Of a DNA stretch of 64,000 nucleotides, positions 37,877 to 46,960 are shown piece by piece. This stretch comes from Marasmius tenuissimus (Eukaryota > Basidiomycota > Agaricomycetes > Agaricales > Marasmiaceae). The stretch lies in assembly GCA_029532415.1 (NCBI GenBank), contig JAQOTA010000054.1, positions 248,001 through 312,000 on the forward strand. Direction: 5' to 3'. The notes beneath the pieces were generated by a model. It was not told where the DNA came from, made no database searches, and was given only the letters and a program-made list of their open reading frames with translations. A program made the translations under genes and the position numbers. The number at the start of each line of letters is the position of its first letter. The stretch's first letter is position 1.

Positions 37877-37888
37877 GGTTATGGGCCC
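37877..37888 (+). promoter_or_regulatory. Primer binding site for initiator tRNA-Met half
   Basis: GGTTATGGGCCC follows the LTR directly. It is complementary to the anticodon arm of eukaryotic initiator tRNA-Met (GGGCCCATAACC), not to the tRNA 3' end. Drosophila copia uses the same internal priming with a cleaved initiator tRNA half. Confidence 0.8.
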
Positions 37889-38145
37889 CGGTTAGCCCGA
37901 CTACAATAACGAGCGCCCCTAGGCTGCTGTCATCGGCTAGCTAGGCTAGACCTGCATGTTGCCATCGACCTCTTAATTGAGTGATCGATTTATGGCATTG
38001 ATGTACATTCTTCGACGACATCGGATCTAAAGGATCCAATGCTCCTCGTTGAGCATAGCGCCTTGATGGCTGCTCCCTGTGTTGATTAGACGCATGCTGA
38101 TGCTGTCTTTTCTAGATCCAACACCTAACCTAACCTCTTACTACC

Positions 38146-39381
38146 ATGTTCGACGTTAAGAAATTCTTCTCCGGTCGCTTCGACGGCACTGGTTTCCGCC
38201 AGACCTACCACGGCGAAATGGAAGCTGTTACCAAGGCTCAAGGCCTTTATCGTCACCTCACTGGTGCGGCTAAGAAGCCAACGTACCCTCTGGGGGAGAT
38301 CATTCCGGTCATCACCGTTACTCCCTCTCCCGGTGCGGCAGCTGCGCCTGCTATTACACCTGGTTCAGACGACGAACCTGATCGGGCAGACCCCACTGAA
38401 GCCCAGATCACGGCGTACAACACCGCACTGGAAGCATGGGAGGAGAAAGACCTCCAGCTAATGGGTATCATTCAGTTGACCTCTACGAAGGAAGTCTTTG
38501 AACCTCTCAAGGACATGGACGCTGCCAAAGCCTGGTCCACCATCGTCACCACCTATGGCGAACCAACCTTGTCTGCCATTTATGGCGACTTCGTCAAACT
38601 GGTGTCCTTCCGGCTTACCACCAGCCATCCCCAGGCTGGCATCGCCAAGTTCAAACACTACATTGAACGTCTTGCCGAGGTCGGGGTTGAACTCCCCGAG
38701 TTGATCAAAGCTCTCCTTCTCATCGCAGCTATTCCTCCCGAATGGGACGCCGCTTCCTCTAAGTCCCTTCATGACTATGATAGGGATCCTGATAGTGCCA
38801 ACGCCCTCACCGTCGCCGACGTTCATGAAGCCATCATGATCAAATACGAGCGCCAGAACCCTCAGCTTGCTAACCGCCTCTCTGCGGTCAAGCGTGCTGG
38901 TAACCGCGAGCCATCTTTTGGTCAGCAGCAGCGTCCTCCGCAGCAACGACAGCAGCGTGGACAGCAGCAGCGTGGCCAACAGCGTCAACCACAGCAGCAG
39001 CAGCAATGTCCTTCTTCGAACCAGAACAACGGTAAGAAGAAGAAGCAGCAGCGTGGTACCCACGGTGGTATCAACCAGCACCAGGGTCCCGGCCACGCCG
39101 GCGGTAACAACGGTGGTAACAATCGGTCGCATGGTCACTCCCATCTGGCATCCTATGCATCCGTCGTAGCTTCTCCCGCTCCTATCCGTCCTTATTCCTC
39201 GATCACCGACCGCAGGGAACGTATCGCGTTGAACGCGGTCAACAACTCCTTGCGCGCTGAGATTGCCAGCGCCCCTCCTGTTCGCGCTATGGGATCACCG
39301 CCCCCAGTCCTGCGACAGCACTGTCCCTCAGCCAGCTGTCAAGAAGAACCCGGCTGCCATGCAGTCCTTCACCGGCTTTAA
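38146..39381 (+). CDS. gag: Copia Gag of C2 (411 aa frame)
   Basis: An ATG at 38146 opens a frame beginning MFDVKKFFSGRFDG. It forms the capsid-like core (LQLMGIIQLTSTKEVF, SFRLTTSHPQAGIA, IPPEWDAASSKSLHDY), followed by a Gln/Arg/Lys-rich stretch (about residues 255-310) and a Gly/Asn/His-rich stretch. No CCHC zinc knuckle is seen, so the basic Gln-rich region may bind RNA instead (inference). The last 35-40 residues are probably out of register. Compared with C1, about 26 nt are missing near 39305, which moves the reading from the pol frame. The leader between LTR and ATG is 269 bp. Confidence 0.88.
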   Translation: MFDVKKFFSGRFDGTGFRQTYHGEMEAVTKAQGLYRHLTGAAKKPTYPLGEIIPVITVTPSPGAAAAPAITPGSDDEPDRADPTEAQITAYNTALEAWEEKDLQLMGIIQLTSTKEVFEPLKDMDAAKAWSTIVTTYGEPTLSAIYGDFVKLVSFRLTTSHPQAGIAKFKHYIERLAEVGVELPELIKALLLIAAIPPEWDAASSKSLHDYDRDPDSANALTVADVHEAIMIKYERQNPQLANRLSAVKRAGNREPSFGQQQRPPQQRQQRGQQQRGQQRQPQQQQQCPSSNQNNGKKKKQQRGTHGGINQHQGPGHAGGNNGGNNRSHGHSHLASYASVVASPAPIRPYSSITDRRERIALNAVNNSLRAEIASAPPVRAMGSPPPVLRQHCPSASCQEEPGCHAVLHRL

Positions 39382-42300
39382 GCCGACTCAGTCAGTATTT
39401 GATGATGTTCGTGGAGCACGTTCCCTTGCTGATAGACTTGGTGCCCCCAAGACGGCGCGGTATCTCAAACCCTTCGAACAGATCGTCACGTCCGCCACCA
39501 ATCGTTCGCTCCAGGACCGCATTGAACAACCACGTGCGTCCTCGTCCAAGCGTCTTTTGGAGGATGATGAGGGATATGAGGGAGCCGGATCTCCTTCTTC
39601 TACTTCTTCTAAACGCTCTCGTAGCGCTGATCCTGATGAAGATGTAGAGATGGATTGGGGATCTGACGACGGTATGGAAGATATGACCTCTCTTTTCGGT
39701 AATGATGTTGACAACGATATTGCCAAAGCTGCAGGGGTTGAGGACGTCCCGGATGACGTCTCTCTTGGATCGTTCCACGATGACAGGCAAGTACCATACC
39801 TTGACCTGCTTTCCCAAGCTGATGCAAACCTACAGCGCTGCTCCCAACTAGTTGGTATCAGTAGTGCGCGCGGTAGTCGTAGTGATCTGGAATCACTTGT
39901 ACATTTTTGCAATGCTATTTCCACCCACTTTGTGGGTTGTACTCAATGTAAGGGAAAGAAAAGTGTGAACAACGCACAAGGTTGGCTCCTTGATTCTGGT
40001 GCCTCCTCTCATTTCACGAACGATATGAATGACTTCGCTGAATATGAATCGCTTGATGGTCCTATCGTAAATACTGCGAATAAGGGCAACCCTATACAGA
40101 TCAAGGGTAAAGGCACTGTCTTCATTAAGCATAACGTTGAAGGACATGACGGGAAACTTACTGAGCGTGTTTCGCGACTCTATCCTGTCTATTACATACC
40201 GCAATTGGATATACGCTTGCTATCCATGGGAGAGTTCCTTCAAGATGGTCTATCAATTCGTGGAAACGCGAAGAAGTTAGCCTTCTATTCATCACAGCGA
40301 CGACAGTCGCTTGTTTCCTACCCTCATATGCCTGGTCAAACCATTTATTGGGTACACTCGCGGAAAGCATCTGCTGAGGTTTTAATGGCCAAGTCGGTCG
40401 TTTACAACGTCGACTACAATATTGAGCACAGACGCTTTGGGCATCCGTCGGATAAAGCCCTAAATAAAGCTCGGAAACATACGCAAGGTTTCCCACTTGA
40501 CCTTAAGATGCCTACTAAGAAGATACCTCTGTGTCGTGGTTGTGCTGAAGGCAAGATGCATGAGAAATCGTTCCCCAACTCTACAACTAGAGCTTCTAAA
40601 CCGTTTGAACGCATACATTCGGATTTGAAGTCGTACCCGGTTGAATCGTATCACCGGTACAAGTACTACATCTCTTTTCTCGATGACTGCACGTCCTACG
40701 TTTGGACCTCCAAGCTCAAGACAAAAGACGAGGCAGTACCCGCTTTGAGGGACTTCCTTACTATGGTTAAGACACAGTTCAAAGCTGTTGTCAAGACCTG
40801 GATGTCCGATGAAGGGGGAGAGTACAAGGGAGATAAGTTCGATGCAGTACTGAAGGAGTATGGGATCCAAAGGGATCAAAGCATACCGTATACACCACAA
40901 CAAAACGGTCGTGCTGAACGATTTAACAGGACTATTCATGAGAAGGCTGAAGCTCTTCGTTTTGAAGCTTGTATGCCTCAGTCCTGGTGGGAATTCTGCC
41001 ATGTGCATGCCGTCCACCTCTACAATCGCACTCCTGTGCAACGTTTGAGCTGGCGAACTCTGTTCGAAATGCTTTACGGCGAAGCACCTGATGTTTCACA
41101 TCTCCGAGTTATGGGTTGTGCAGCCTACGTCTTCATTCCTGAAGATCGTCGGAAGAATAAGCTCGCTCCTCGTAGCGAGTTAATGACTTTCATAGGCTAC
41201 CAAGATGGGATGAAAGGCTTCCAGTTCATGCGAAGTAATAATTCCGTATTCAAAGGTAGCACTGCACTATTCGATGAGACGCTATATAATAAGTGTCCTG
41301 ATGCCAAAACTTGTGGCTTCACACCTGTTGGTAGTGAACCATTTACTTTGGGTGAAAATCCCAACATTCCTTCGGAAGATGAAGACTCTGATGATGACGG
41401 TTTTGATACTCCATTACCAGATCTCAGACGTCGCTCCGAACCTTCTAAGAGATCAGAACCTCAGGTTGACGAACCTGCAGGTGGTCCTGCGCCAGGGGAT
41501 TTGCCACTCCCTCAATCTGGTCCTCCGACGCCTCCAGGCGAACCCGCCGTTCCTCCGCCTGCACCAGCAGCGGATGGTCCACGCCGGTCTTCGAGGCAGC
41601 GGAAGGGTACAACACAACCTGGTAACATATTTGGTGAACAGCGGAACCCAAATAAACCCTCAGATATTATTCGCGACTTAGAGAATAAGAATACTTGGAG
41701 AAACGTCACTGGAGATAAAGAACCTTCACATCCAGTTGATCGTCCTAGTTCTTCGCAATCTAGGAAAGGCAAAGGTGGTAAAAAGGGGATTCCTGGTCCA
41801 CTTCCGCCTCCGCCTGCTCCAGAACCCAGTGGAAGCACTGAGTCGCATGAGGAAGAAAGCGTAGTCAAAAGACTGACCCAAGAAGGGGGAGTAGGATTCG
41901 TGATTTACCTGTTGAACAATGCCGTTCCAGTTCACGATTCGCTTCCAACGTCCGATACTCCTGATTTCTCTAACATCAGAGAGTGGACACTCCGCGATAT
42001 TTTAAAGTTGCCTGTTGAGCAACAGAAGGAATGGAAGAACGCTTGCCACGAAGAACTTGAGGCACTTCGTAAGCGCAAGGTCTTCGAACTCTGTGACTTG
42101 CCTAAAGGTCGCAAAGCCATCAGAAATAGATGGGTCTTCGACGTTAAGTCGAATGGTCGCAGAAAAGCGAGACTTGTTGCCAAAGGATTCTCTCAAGTCG
42201 AAGGTGTCGACTTTAATGAAATCTTCTCACCAGTTGTTCGTTATGAGACTGTTCGTATGATGCTTGCTCTCGCAGCTCTCAAGAACTGGTACATCACTTC

Positions 42301-43522
42301 TGTTGATGTTAAGAACACCTTTCTTTACGGTGATCTTGTTGAGGAGATCTACATGGAACAACCTGAAGGCTTCAAAGTCAAGGGCCAAGAACGTAAGGTA
42401 CTACGCCTGCGTCGTGCATTATATGGACTGAAGCAAGCTGCCCTTGAGTGGTGGCGAACCCTCAGCTCGTCCATGGAAGTATTGGGCTTCAAACGCCTAA
42501 CTTCTGATGCTGGACTCTTCATCTGCAAAGATCCGAAGAGTGGTGAAGTTGTGTATGCGATCATCTACGTTGACGATGCACTCTTCATGGGTCCTAACAA
42601 AGCTTTTGTTGACAAGAAGAAAGCCGAGTTCATGGCTCGATGGGAATGTCATGATATGGGCAATGCTAGCGAGTTTCTCCGCATGAGCATTCGTCGCGAA
42701 GGCAATAAGATCATGATTGACCAGAAGGATTATCTGAAGAAAGTCCTTGAACGTTTCGGGATGCAGAATGCGAAAGGTGCTCCTACGCCCTTACCTGCTG
42801 GCTATGTGCCAACTCCCAACGATGGTCCAGTCAATCCTGCCATTTGCTCCAAATTCCAGTCTGTGATTGGGTCGCTTCTGTATATAATGCTAGGCACACG
42901 TCCTGATATTGCCTATGCTGTTACGAAGCTTTCCCAGTTCTCTTCTAATCCAACGAAGGAACACCTCGATAAAGCTCTGTATATCTGCCGCTATCTTGCT
43001 GGCACATCAGACTACTCACTCGTTTACGACGGTGACTCTGATGGAGGTCTCCTTGCGTTCACAGACTCGGATTGGGCTGCCGATCCTATCAAACACCGTT
43101 CGATCACTGGCTACTTCTTCAAGTTAGCAGGCGGCATCTTCTCATGGCAATCACACGCCCAGAAGACTGTAGCTCTTTCTTCCACTGAGGCTGAGTATAT
43201 GGCACTGTCGGATTGCAGTCGTCAAGCTTCCTGGATAAGATCGCTACTCTCTGAACTTGGAATCGACTTAGGTCCTATTCCCATCTGTGGTGATAATCAA
43301 GGCTCTATCTTCATTGCATCTAATCCGGTTCAAGAACGCCGAACCAAGCACATCGATATTAGATATCATTATATTCGATCGTGTGTTGAAGATGGCAAAG
43401 TCGAGCTGTTCTTCATTGAAGGAGTCTATAATCCCGCAGACATGTTTACGAAAAATCTCGGACATGAGAAATTCTTACGGTTCAGAGATCACCTTGGACT
43501 TGAATTCTATTCGTCCACTTGA
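39311..43522 (+). CDS. pol: Copia Pol of C2: PR, IN, RT, RNase H
   Basis: An uninterrupted frame of about 1400 codons is one position ahead of gag and has no ATG at its start; true coding probably begins around CDSTV near 39311. The order is aspartic protease LLDSGASSHF (about 39988), integrase zinc finger (H-4-H near 40428, C-2-C near 40535), the integrase core with Asp in HSDLKSY and DEGGEYKG and the NGRAERFNR Glu region, a Pro/acidic linker, reverse transcriptase with YGLKQAALEWW and catalytic YVDD (about 42568), and RNase H with TDSDWA, SSTEAEYMA and GDNQGS. All catalytic residues I can check are present. Expression needs the frame change from gag, so this copy may be defective or may use frameshifting. 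Confidence 0.92.
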   Translation, partial: CDSTVPQPAVKKNPAAMQSFTGFKPTQSVFDDVRGARSLADRLGAPKTARYLKPFEQIVTSATNRSLQDRIEQPRASSSKRLLEDDEGYEGAGSPSSTSSKRSRSADPDEDVEMDWGSDDGMEDMTSLFGNDVDNDIAKAAGVEDVPDDVSLGSFHDDRQVPYLDLLSQADANLQRCSQLVGISSARGSRSDLESLVHFCNAISTHFVGCTQCKGKKSVNNAQGWLLDSGASSHFTNDMNDFAEYESLDGPIVNTANKGNPIQIKGKGTVFIKHNVEGHDGKLTERVSRLYPVYYIPQLDIRLLSMGEFLQDGLSIRGNAKKLAFYSSQRRQSLVSYPHMPGQTIYWVHSRKASAEVLMAKSVVYNVDYNIEHRRFGHPSDKALNKARKHTQGFPLDLKMPTKKIPLCRGCAEGKMHEKSFPNSTTRASKPFERIHSDLKSYPVESYHRYKYYISFLDDCTSYVWTSKLKTKDEAVPALRDFLTMVKTQFKAVVKTWMSDEGGEYKGDKFDAVLKEYGIQRDQSIPYTPQQNGRAERFNRTIHEKAEALRFEACMPQSWWEFCHVHAVHLYNRTPVQRLSWRTLFEMLYGEAPDVSHLRVMGCAAYVFIPEDRRKNKLAPRSELMTFIGYQDGMKGFQFMRSNNSVFKGSTALFDETLYNKCPDAKTCGFTPVGSEPFTLGENPNIPSEDEDSDDDGFDTPLPDLRRRSEPSKRSEPQVDEPAGGPAPGDLPLPQSGPPTPPGEPAVPPPAPAADGPRRSSRQRKGTTQPGNIFGEQRNPNKPSDIIRDLENKNTWRNVTGDKEPSHPVDRPSSSQSRKGKGGKKGIPGPLPPPPAPEPSGSTESHEEESVVKRLTQEGGVGFVIYLLNNAVPVHDSLPTSDTPDFSNIREWTLRDILKLPVEQQKEWKNACHEELEALRKRKVFELCDLPKGRKAIRNRWVFDVKSNGRRKARLVAKGFSQVEGVDFNEIFSPVVRYETVRMMLALAALKNWYITSVDVKNTFLYGDLVEEIYMEQPEGFKVKGQERKVLRLRRALYGLKQAALEWWRTLSSSMEVLGFKRLTSDAGLFICKDPKSGEVVYAIIYVDDALFMGPNKAFVDKKKAEFMARWECHDMGNASEFLRMSIRREGNKIMIDQKDYLKKVLERFGMQNAKGAPTPLPAGYVPTPNDGPVNPAICSKFQSVIGSLLYIMLGTRPDIAYAVTKLSQFSSNPTKEHLDKALYICRYLAGTSDYSLVYDGDSDGGLLAFTDSDWAADPIKHRSITGYFFKLAGGIFSWQSHAQKTVALSSTEAEYMALSDCSRQASWIRSLLSELGIDLGPIPICGDNQGSIFIASNPVQERRTKHIDIRYHYIRSCVEDGKVELFFIEGVYNPADMFTKNLGHEKFLRFRDHLGLEFYSST

Positions 43523-43552
43523 TTCGCTCAGATGCGCTTTTCAGCTGCACTT

Positions 43553-43564
43553 AGCGAGGGGGTG
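43553..43564 (+). promoter_or_regulatory. Polypurine tract of C2
   Basis: AGCGAGGGGGTG directly precedes the 3' LTR. This G-rich tract is in the expected place for priming plus-strand DNA and is repeated in the same place in C1. Confidence 0.75.
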
Positions 43565-43885
43565 TGTTGAATCTGTGGACTATAATTAGATCCCGGTATA
43601 TCCGAAGTCCCGGTTCATACTTCCCGGCATTGTAATATGCGGGACAATGCATTCGCTATTGTTCTATTCTTCATTGTTCTATATGCTCATATGTACAATT
43701 CCTATTGTCGTCCTTATATGGTAACTCTATTGTATCTACATGTATATAAGCTCGTAGTTCTCTACCTGAATCTACAGTGTGCTTAAGCTTCTACGTCTCG
43801 CCTCTAACTCTCTAAACTCCTCTCTGGTAAGTAGTAGTATAGCCATGTTGTAGTCCTCTGCGCTAGGCGTCATGCCGGCTCATCA
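43565..43885 (+). repeat. 3' LTR of C2
   Basis: 321 bp, TG...CA, followed by the target duplication CAGCC. It differs from the 5' LTR at five sites: four transitions or transversions in the first 190 bp and one G/A near the end of the TATA-downstream part. Confidence 0.95.
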
Positions 43886-44432
43886 CAGCCTCATCTTCTC
43901 GATATCTGCTATCTTCAATGAACTCCTCTAGTGTTTATCCTTGAGTTTCGATTTCGCCTTCGTGGTACTTTCTTTCGTGACCCTAGTCCAGCATTTCTCT
44001 TCGTCCCGCCCGTCCCTGTCCAGCATTTCGACGGCATGTATTGCATATGTTATCCTCTTCCGACCAACTTGTTCTACTGGTCCCTTGATCCACAAGGGAC
44101 CACCGCGATTCCCAAGAAGGATTGGAGAAAATACGGTATACCCGAGCTCGAGGTGACATCGTTGATCGGCTCGCAGTGGAACGACGAACAATACAAGTCC
44201 ATTCGGGAGTATCTACACCGTAAGGGCTACGCTATGGATGGAAGACAATACGCTCGTGACCACAACTATCCACAGCTCGTACGCAGTGGGTTTCAGTATC
44301 TTATCAGGATCCTTTAGCACCCTAATTCATTTGGACATAGGTGATCCCCACGAAGCAGGTGTAGCTGATTTGGAGGAACTGGATGCGGATGATTGGACAA
44401 ACTCTCTTCACCTTCAGTTGCTTAGTTTCTGA

Positions 44433-45235
44433 TGCGTGTGAGTGATCTTCTGGATAGATAAATAGATAGATAAATTTGGTAAACAGGTAGTATCCACAAC
44501 GTCACTGACAATGAGGGAAGCCCAGACAGATGCGTCGATTTAAGGAACTTGAGATACCATCTATTATTCCAACGCCATCGACCTTGAAACCTATTCACTG
44601 ACTCGGGCACCAAATGTGGAAGTTTCTTTCAAGGACTCGTAAAACAACAATATAAACTTCACTTGTAACTTGAATTCACCGTGTATCGGCTCGAGATAGC
44701 TTTATTGAGATTTCATGAATCAATATCAAGACACCCACAAGAACATTACGAAGATAGTAGCTGGACTGCATGGTCCAGACTAGGCCGGTGCCTCAATGAG
44801 AATAGAGCACGGTTCAGGGGCGTCATGTATCCTGTGGGTCCAATTAAGTTCCCGATTGATTTAGGATACTATAAATTTCACTCTCACGGCCCAGCCTCTC
44901 CCAAGCCCCTTGGTACTTGCCCAATTATAACTTTGGTACCGGCTGTGTCAATGGTCAATGTCTTCTCAATGTCCCGAATGGCAGAATCAGAATCTGACCA
45001 TCGTTACTCCAAGTGCGTGATGGCCGAAGCCTCTCTTGTTCACGTCTGTGTCTGAAGGCAAAGGTGTAGGTAGGATGTTCGCATACTCAATCCTCCTTCT
45101 TACTCGTTCTGAGTTTTCTCGTCAGGTAGGTCATTAGCTTCGTCTTGATCGTGGCTAATAACACTGAGCCTCACCGGTCTTATTGATATACAGCCCACAT
45201 GGACATAAATTTGTACTTTTACTGAAGATGTGTAA
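44433..45235. other. Intergenic between A4 and the F-box gene
   Basis: A short GATA/GATAAA microsatellite lies at about 44452-44475. A 124-codon frame on plus (44681-45055) has no recognisable motif. Nothing else is supportable. Confidence 0.4.
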
Positions 45236-46960
45236 CTAAATAATAGTTTTCACACCCGACTTGACCACGATCTGCATACCTTCGCTGTCGCATAATTTTA
45301 AAGGTTCGTATTTGGTTTCATCTCCGTCACGCCCGGTGATGCATAGGGTGGCAACTCGAAGAGAACGATGCTGGAAAGCCGAAGGCCGGATGGATTCTAA
45401 ACGCGGATGATACCACCGAGATTCAACCAAACCCACAAACTCCTCATCCGCATCAAAGTGGCGATGGACTCGAAGCTCCACGAGCTCCAGGTGTGGTAGA
45501 AAGAGAACGTGGGACGTCTCGTCGGCTCTAGTATCTGGATCAGGTAAGGTAAGGCTCGAAAGGAGAGCCTTTGTCACGGTTCGAATGTCGCTCTCCATGA
45601 TAGGTACAGTCTCCCTAGCAATACCTGTCGAATCTCGTGTCCCAAACTCCATGATTGTTAGCCGCTCGAGGGAGGGGGTAAGTCTAAGAGCTGCTGTTAC
45701 TTCCGTCTCGGAGAGTGGTAATCCACCAAAGGTGATGTCGGTTAAGGTGCACTTAGAACGCCCGAGAAAGTTTTCAAACGACTTTATCGGCCATTCACCC
45801 GTGAAGCCATCATGACGTGGGCTACAGAATCCGTGCATGTATAGACGTTTTAACGAAGGGAGTGTGAGAGATTCGAAGATGTCGTTCACGTGAGGATAAA
45901 TGCCATTGTAGTTCAGAAGGTTGATAGTCAACTCTGAGGCTTTGGCGCAGTTGATCGGCTCTCTGGGTGCTGCTAACGCTCGTGGGAGATGAGTGGCATC
46001 TCGCAAGTCATTGAGATAGTTGAAGTCGGGGAGTGATTGGTAGGAAAGGGATTCGATGGAGTCCGCACATCCTGATAATAGCTGTAATGAATGCTCGATG
46101 GAGCCATCTGGACCGAACTGGAAAACGAGGTGTTTGAAGGGGTTTCTGGAATCCAGAAAAAATGGCTGGGCATTCATGTAGTGCTCGTAACGTATAGTGA
46201 GGGAGTCCAACGATAAGCCTCGGCTGCACAGGATGTATTGTGCCAGAGCAGGATCGTGGGCGTTCAAGACAAGATGGTGCATCGATGATGACGTCTTCAC
46301 CTTGAAAACGAGGTTGTATAGGATGTAATACCTGTGAACATGATCCATGGAATACCATCGGTGCCCTTGGGAAAGGAGGAGTTGGGATAAGTCTAGATCG
46401 TATTTATGTCTCGGAAAAGAGAACTCGGTCATTGTAATCGAGAGCGGAAGGTCCTTCGAGCGAGAGAGAAAGAGTTCAACAGGAGCCCAAGCTCTAGCTT
46501 CTGGCTCGACTGCGAAACGAGTCCATATATCTGGTGTATCAAGCGCTATGGATCGCCAACGATAACACACAGCACTGATTCTCAAAGATTGGGACTCCCA
46601 AGTTGAGTAAACCCCAAACATGTTCCCGCCTTGTCCTGGTCCGACGGTTGTGAGAACGAGTATTTGCTGGAGGACCTCGGTAGGAAGACGTTGTACCGGT
46701 GCGAACAGAGAGGATATTGGAAGGATGTGTCTCCGAAGGGCGTCTCGTTTGGTGGTGAGGCTCGATAGTTGGTCTTTGAGATCATGGATCGTCTGGTCAT
46801 AATCAGCTAGGGTGCGGCGGGCTTTTTCAAATGCTTCGCGGACCTCTGATCTTATATCAGAGGTGTATATTGGTCCAAGTGTACAATACCGTGAGAGGTC
46901 ACCCAGGGTCAGCTCGGGGATCGGGAAGGTGGGAGATCCTGGGATTTGGAGGTTCATCAT
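45236..46960 (-). CDS. F-box protein, 574 aa
   Basis: A single intact frame from ATG 46960 (a second Met follows at once) to a stop at 45236. Residues about 35-78 are helical and charged (EVREAFEKARRTLADYDQTI, LKDQLSSLTTKRDALRRH), a likely coiled coil. The F-box follows at about 87-145, with PVQRLPTEVLQQI, ISAVCYRW and IALDTPDIWTRF. The rest is rich in leucine-spaced strands and probably forms LRR-like repeats, as in many basidiomycete F-box proteins. Such proteins bring targets to an SCF ubiquitin ligase through Skp1; that role is from the family, and the target is unknown. No intron is needed. A decayed relative lies at 53056-53800. Confidence 0.9.
   Translation of the reverse strand: MMNLQIPGSPTFPIPELTLGDLSRYCTLGPIYTSDIRSEVREAFEKARRTLADYDQTIHDLKDQLSSLTTKRDALRRHILPISSLFAPVQRLPTEVLQQILVLTTVGPGQGGNMFGVYSTWESQSLRISAVCYRWRSIALDTPDIWTRFAVEPEARAWAPVELFLSRSKDLPLSITMTEFSFPRHKYDLDLSQLLLSQGHRWYSMDHVHRYYILYNLVFKVKTSSSMHHLVLNAHDPALAQYILCSRGLSLDSLTIRYEHYMNAQPFFLDSRNPFKHLVFQFGPDGSIEHSLQLLSGCADSIESLSYQSLPDFNYLNDLRDATHLPRALAAPREPINCAKASELTINLLNYNGIYPHVNDIFESLTLPSLKRLYMHGFCSPRHDGFTGEWPIKSFENFLGRSKCTLTDITFGGLPLSETEVTAALRLTPSLERLTIMEFGTRDSTGIARETVPIMESDIRTVTKALLSSLTLPDPDTRADETSHVLFLPHLELVELRVHRHFDADEEFVGLVESRWYHPRLESIRPSAFQHRSLRVATLCITGRDGDETKYEPLKLCDSEGMQIVVKSGVKTII

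Larger units (their letters stand above)
37556..43885 (+). mobile_element. Complete Ty1/copia retrotransposon (copy C2)
   Basis: A 6330-bp element is bounded by LTRs of 321 bp each and by perfect 5-bp target duplications CAGCC (37551-37555 and 43886-43890). The order is LTR, primer site, gag, pol (protease, integrase, reverse transcriptase, RNase H), polypurine tract, LTR, as in Ty1/copia elements. The two LTRs differ at 5 of 321 positions, so the insertion is fairly young. It sits in intron 6 of A4 in the same orientation. Pol is free of stops, but gag and pol are in different frames. Confidence 0.96.
35666..44432 (+). pseudogene. Family A gene A4, broken by two copia insertions
   Basis: Ignoring the two insertions, nine exons join in phase: 35666-35696 with 36024-36136 (exon 1, 144 nt), 36190-36444, 36495-36532, 36596-36663, 36714-36790, 36931-37339, 37386-37541, 43932-44285 and 44341-44432. 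The total of 1593 nt (531 codons) equals A5. Motifs include DIVISGNQHFHQANGNIY, TINIKKKQYTAELVQY, FTVIVFEPENKED, YGLGRLDAPALIMHD and NLFYWSLDPQG. A solo LTR sits inside exon 1 with a duplicated AGACA and brings in stop codons. A complete copia element lies in intron 6. All splice sites and frames are otherwise kept, so the damage looks recent. Confidence 0.85.

Noticed and set aside
39263..39310. Start of the long pol frame as a true initiation codon
   Set aside because: The first codon there is TTG and the first residues overlap gag in another frame, so it is not a believable start.
44452..44475. GATA repeat as a regulatory site
   Set aside because: It is a simple microsatellite with no gene start nearby that would make a GATA-factor role likely.
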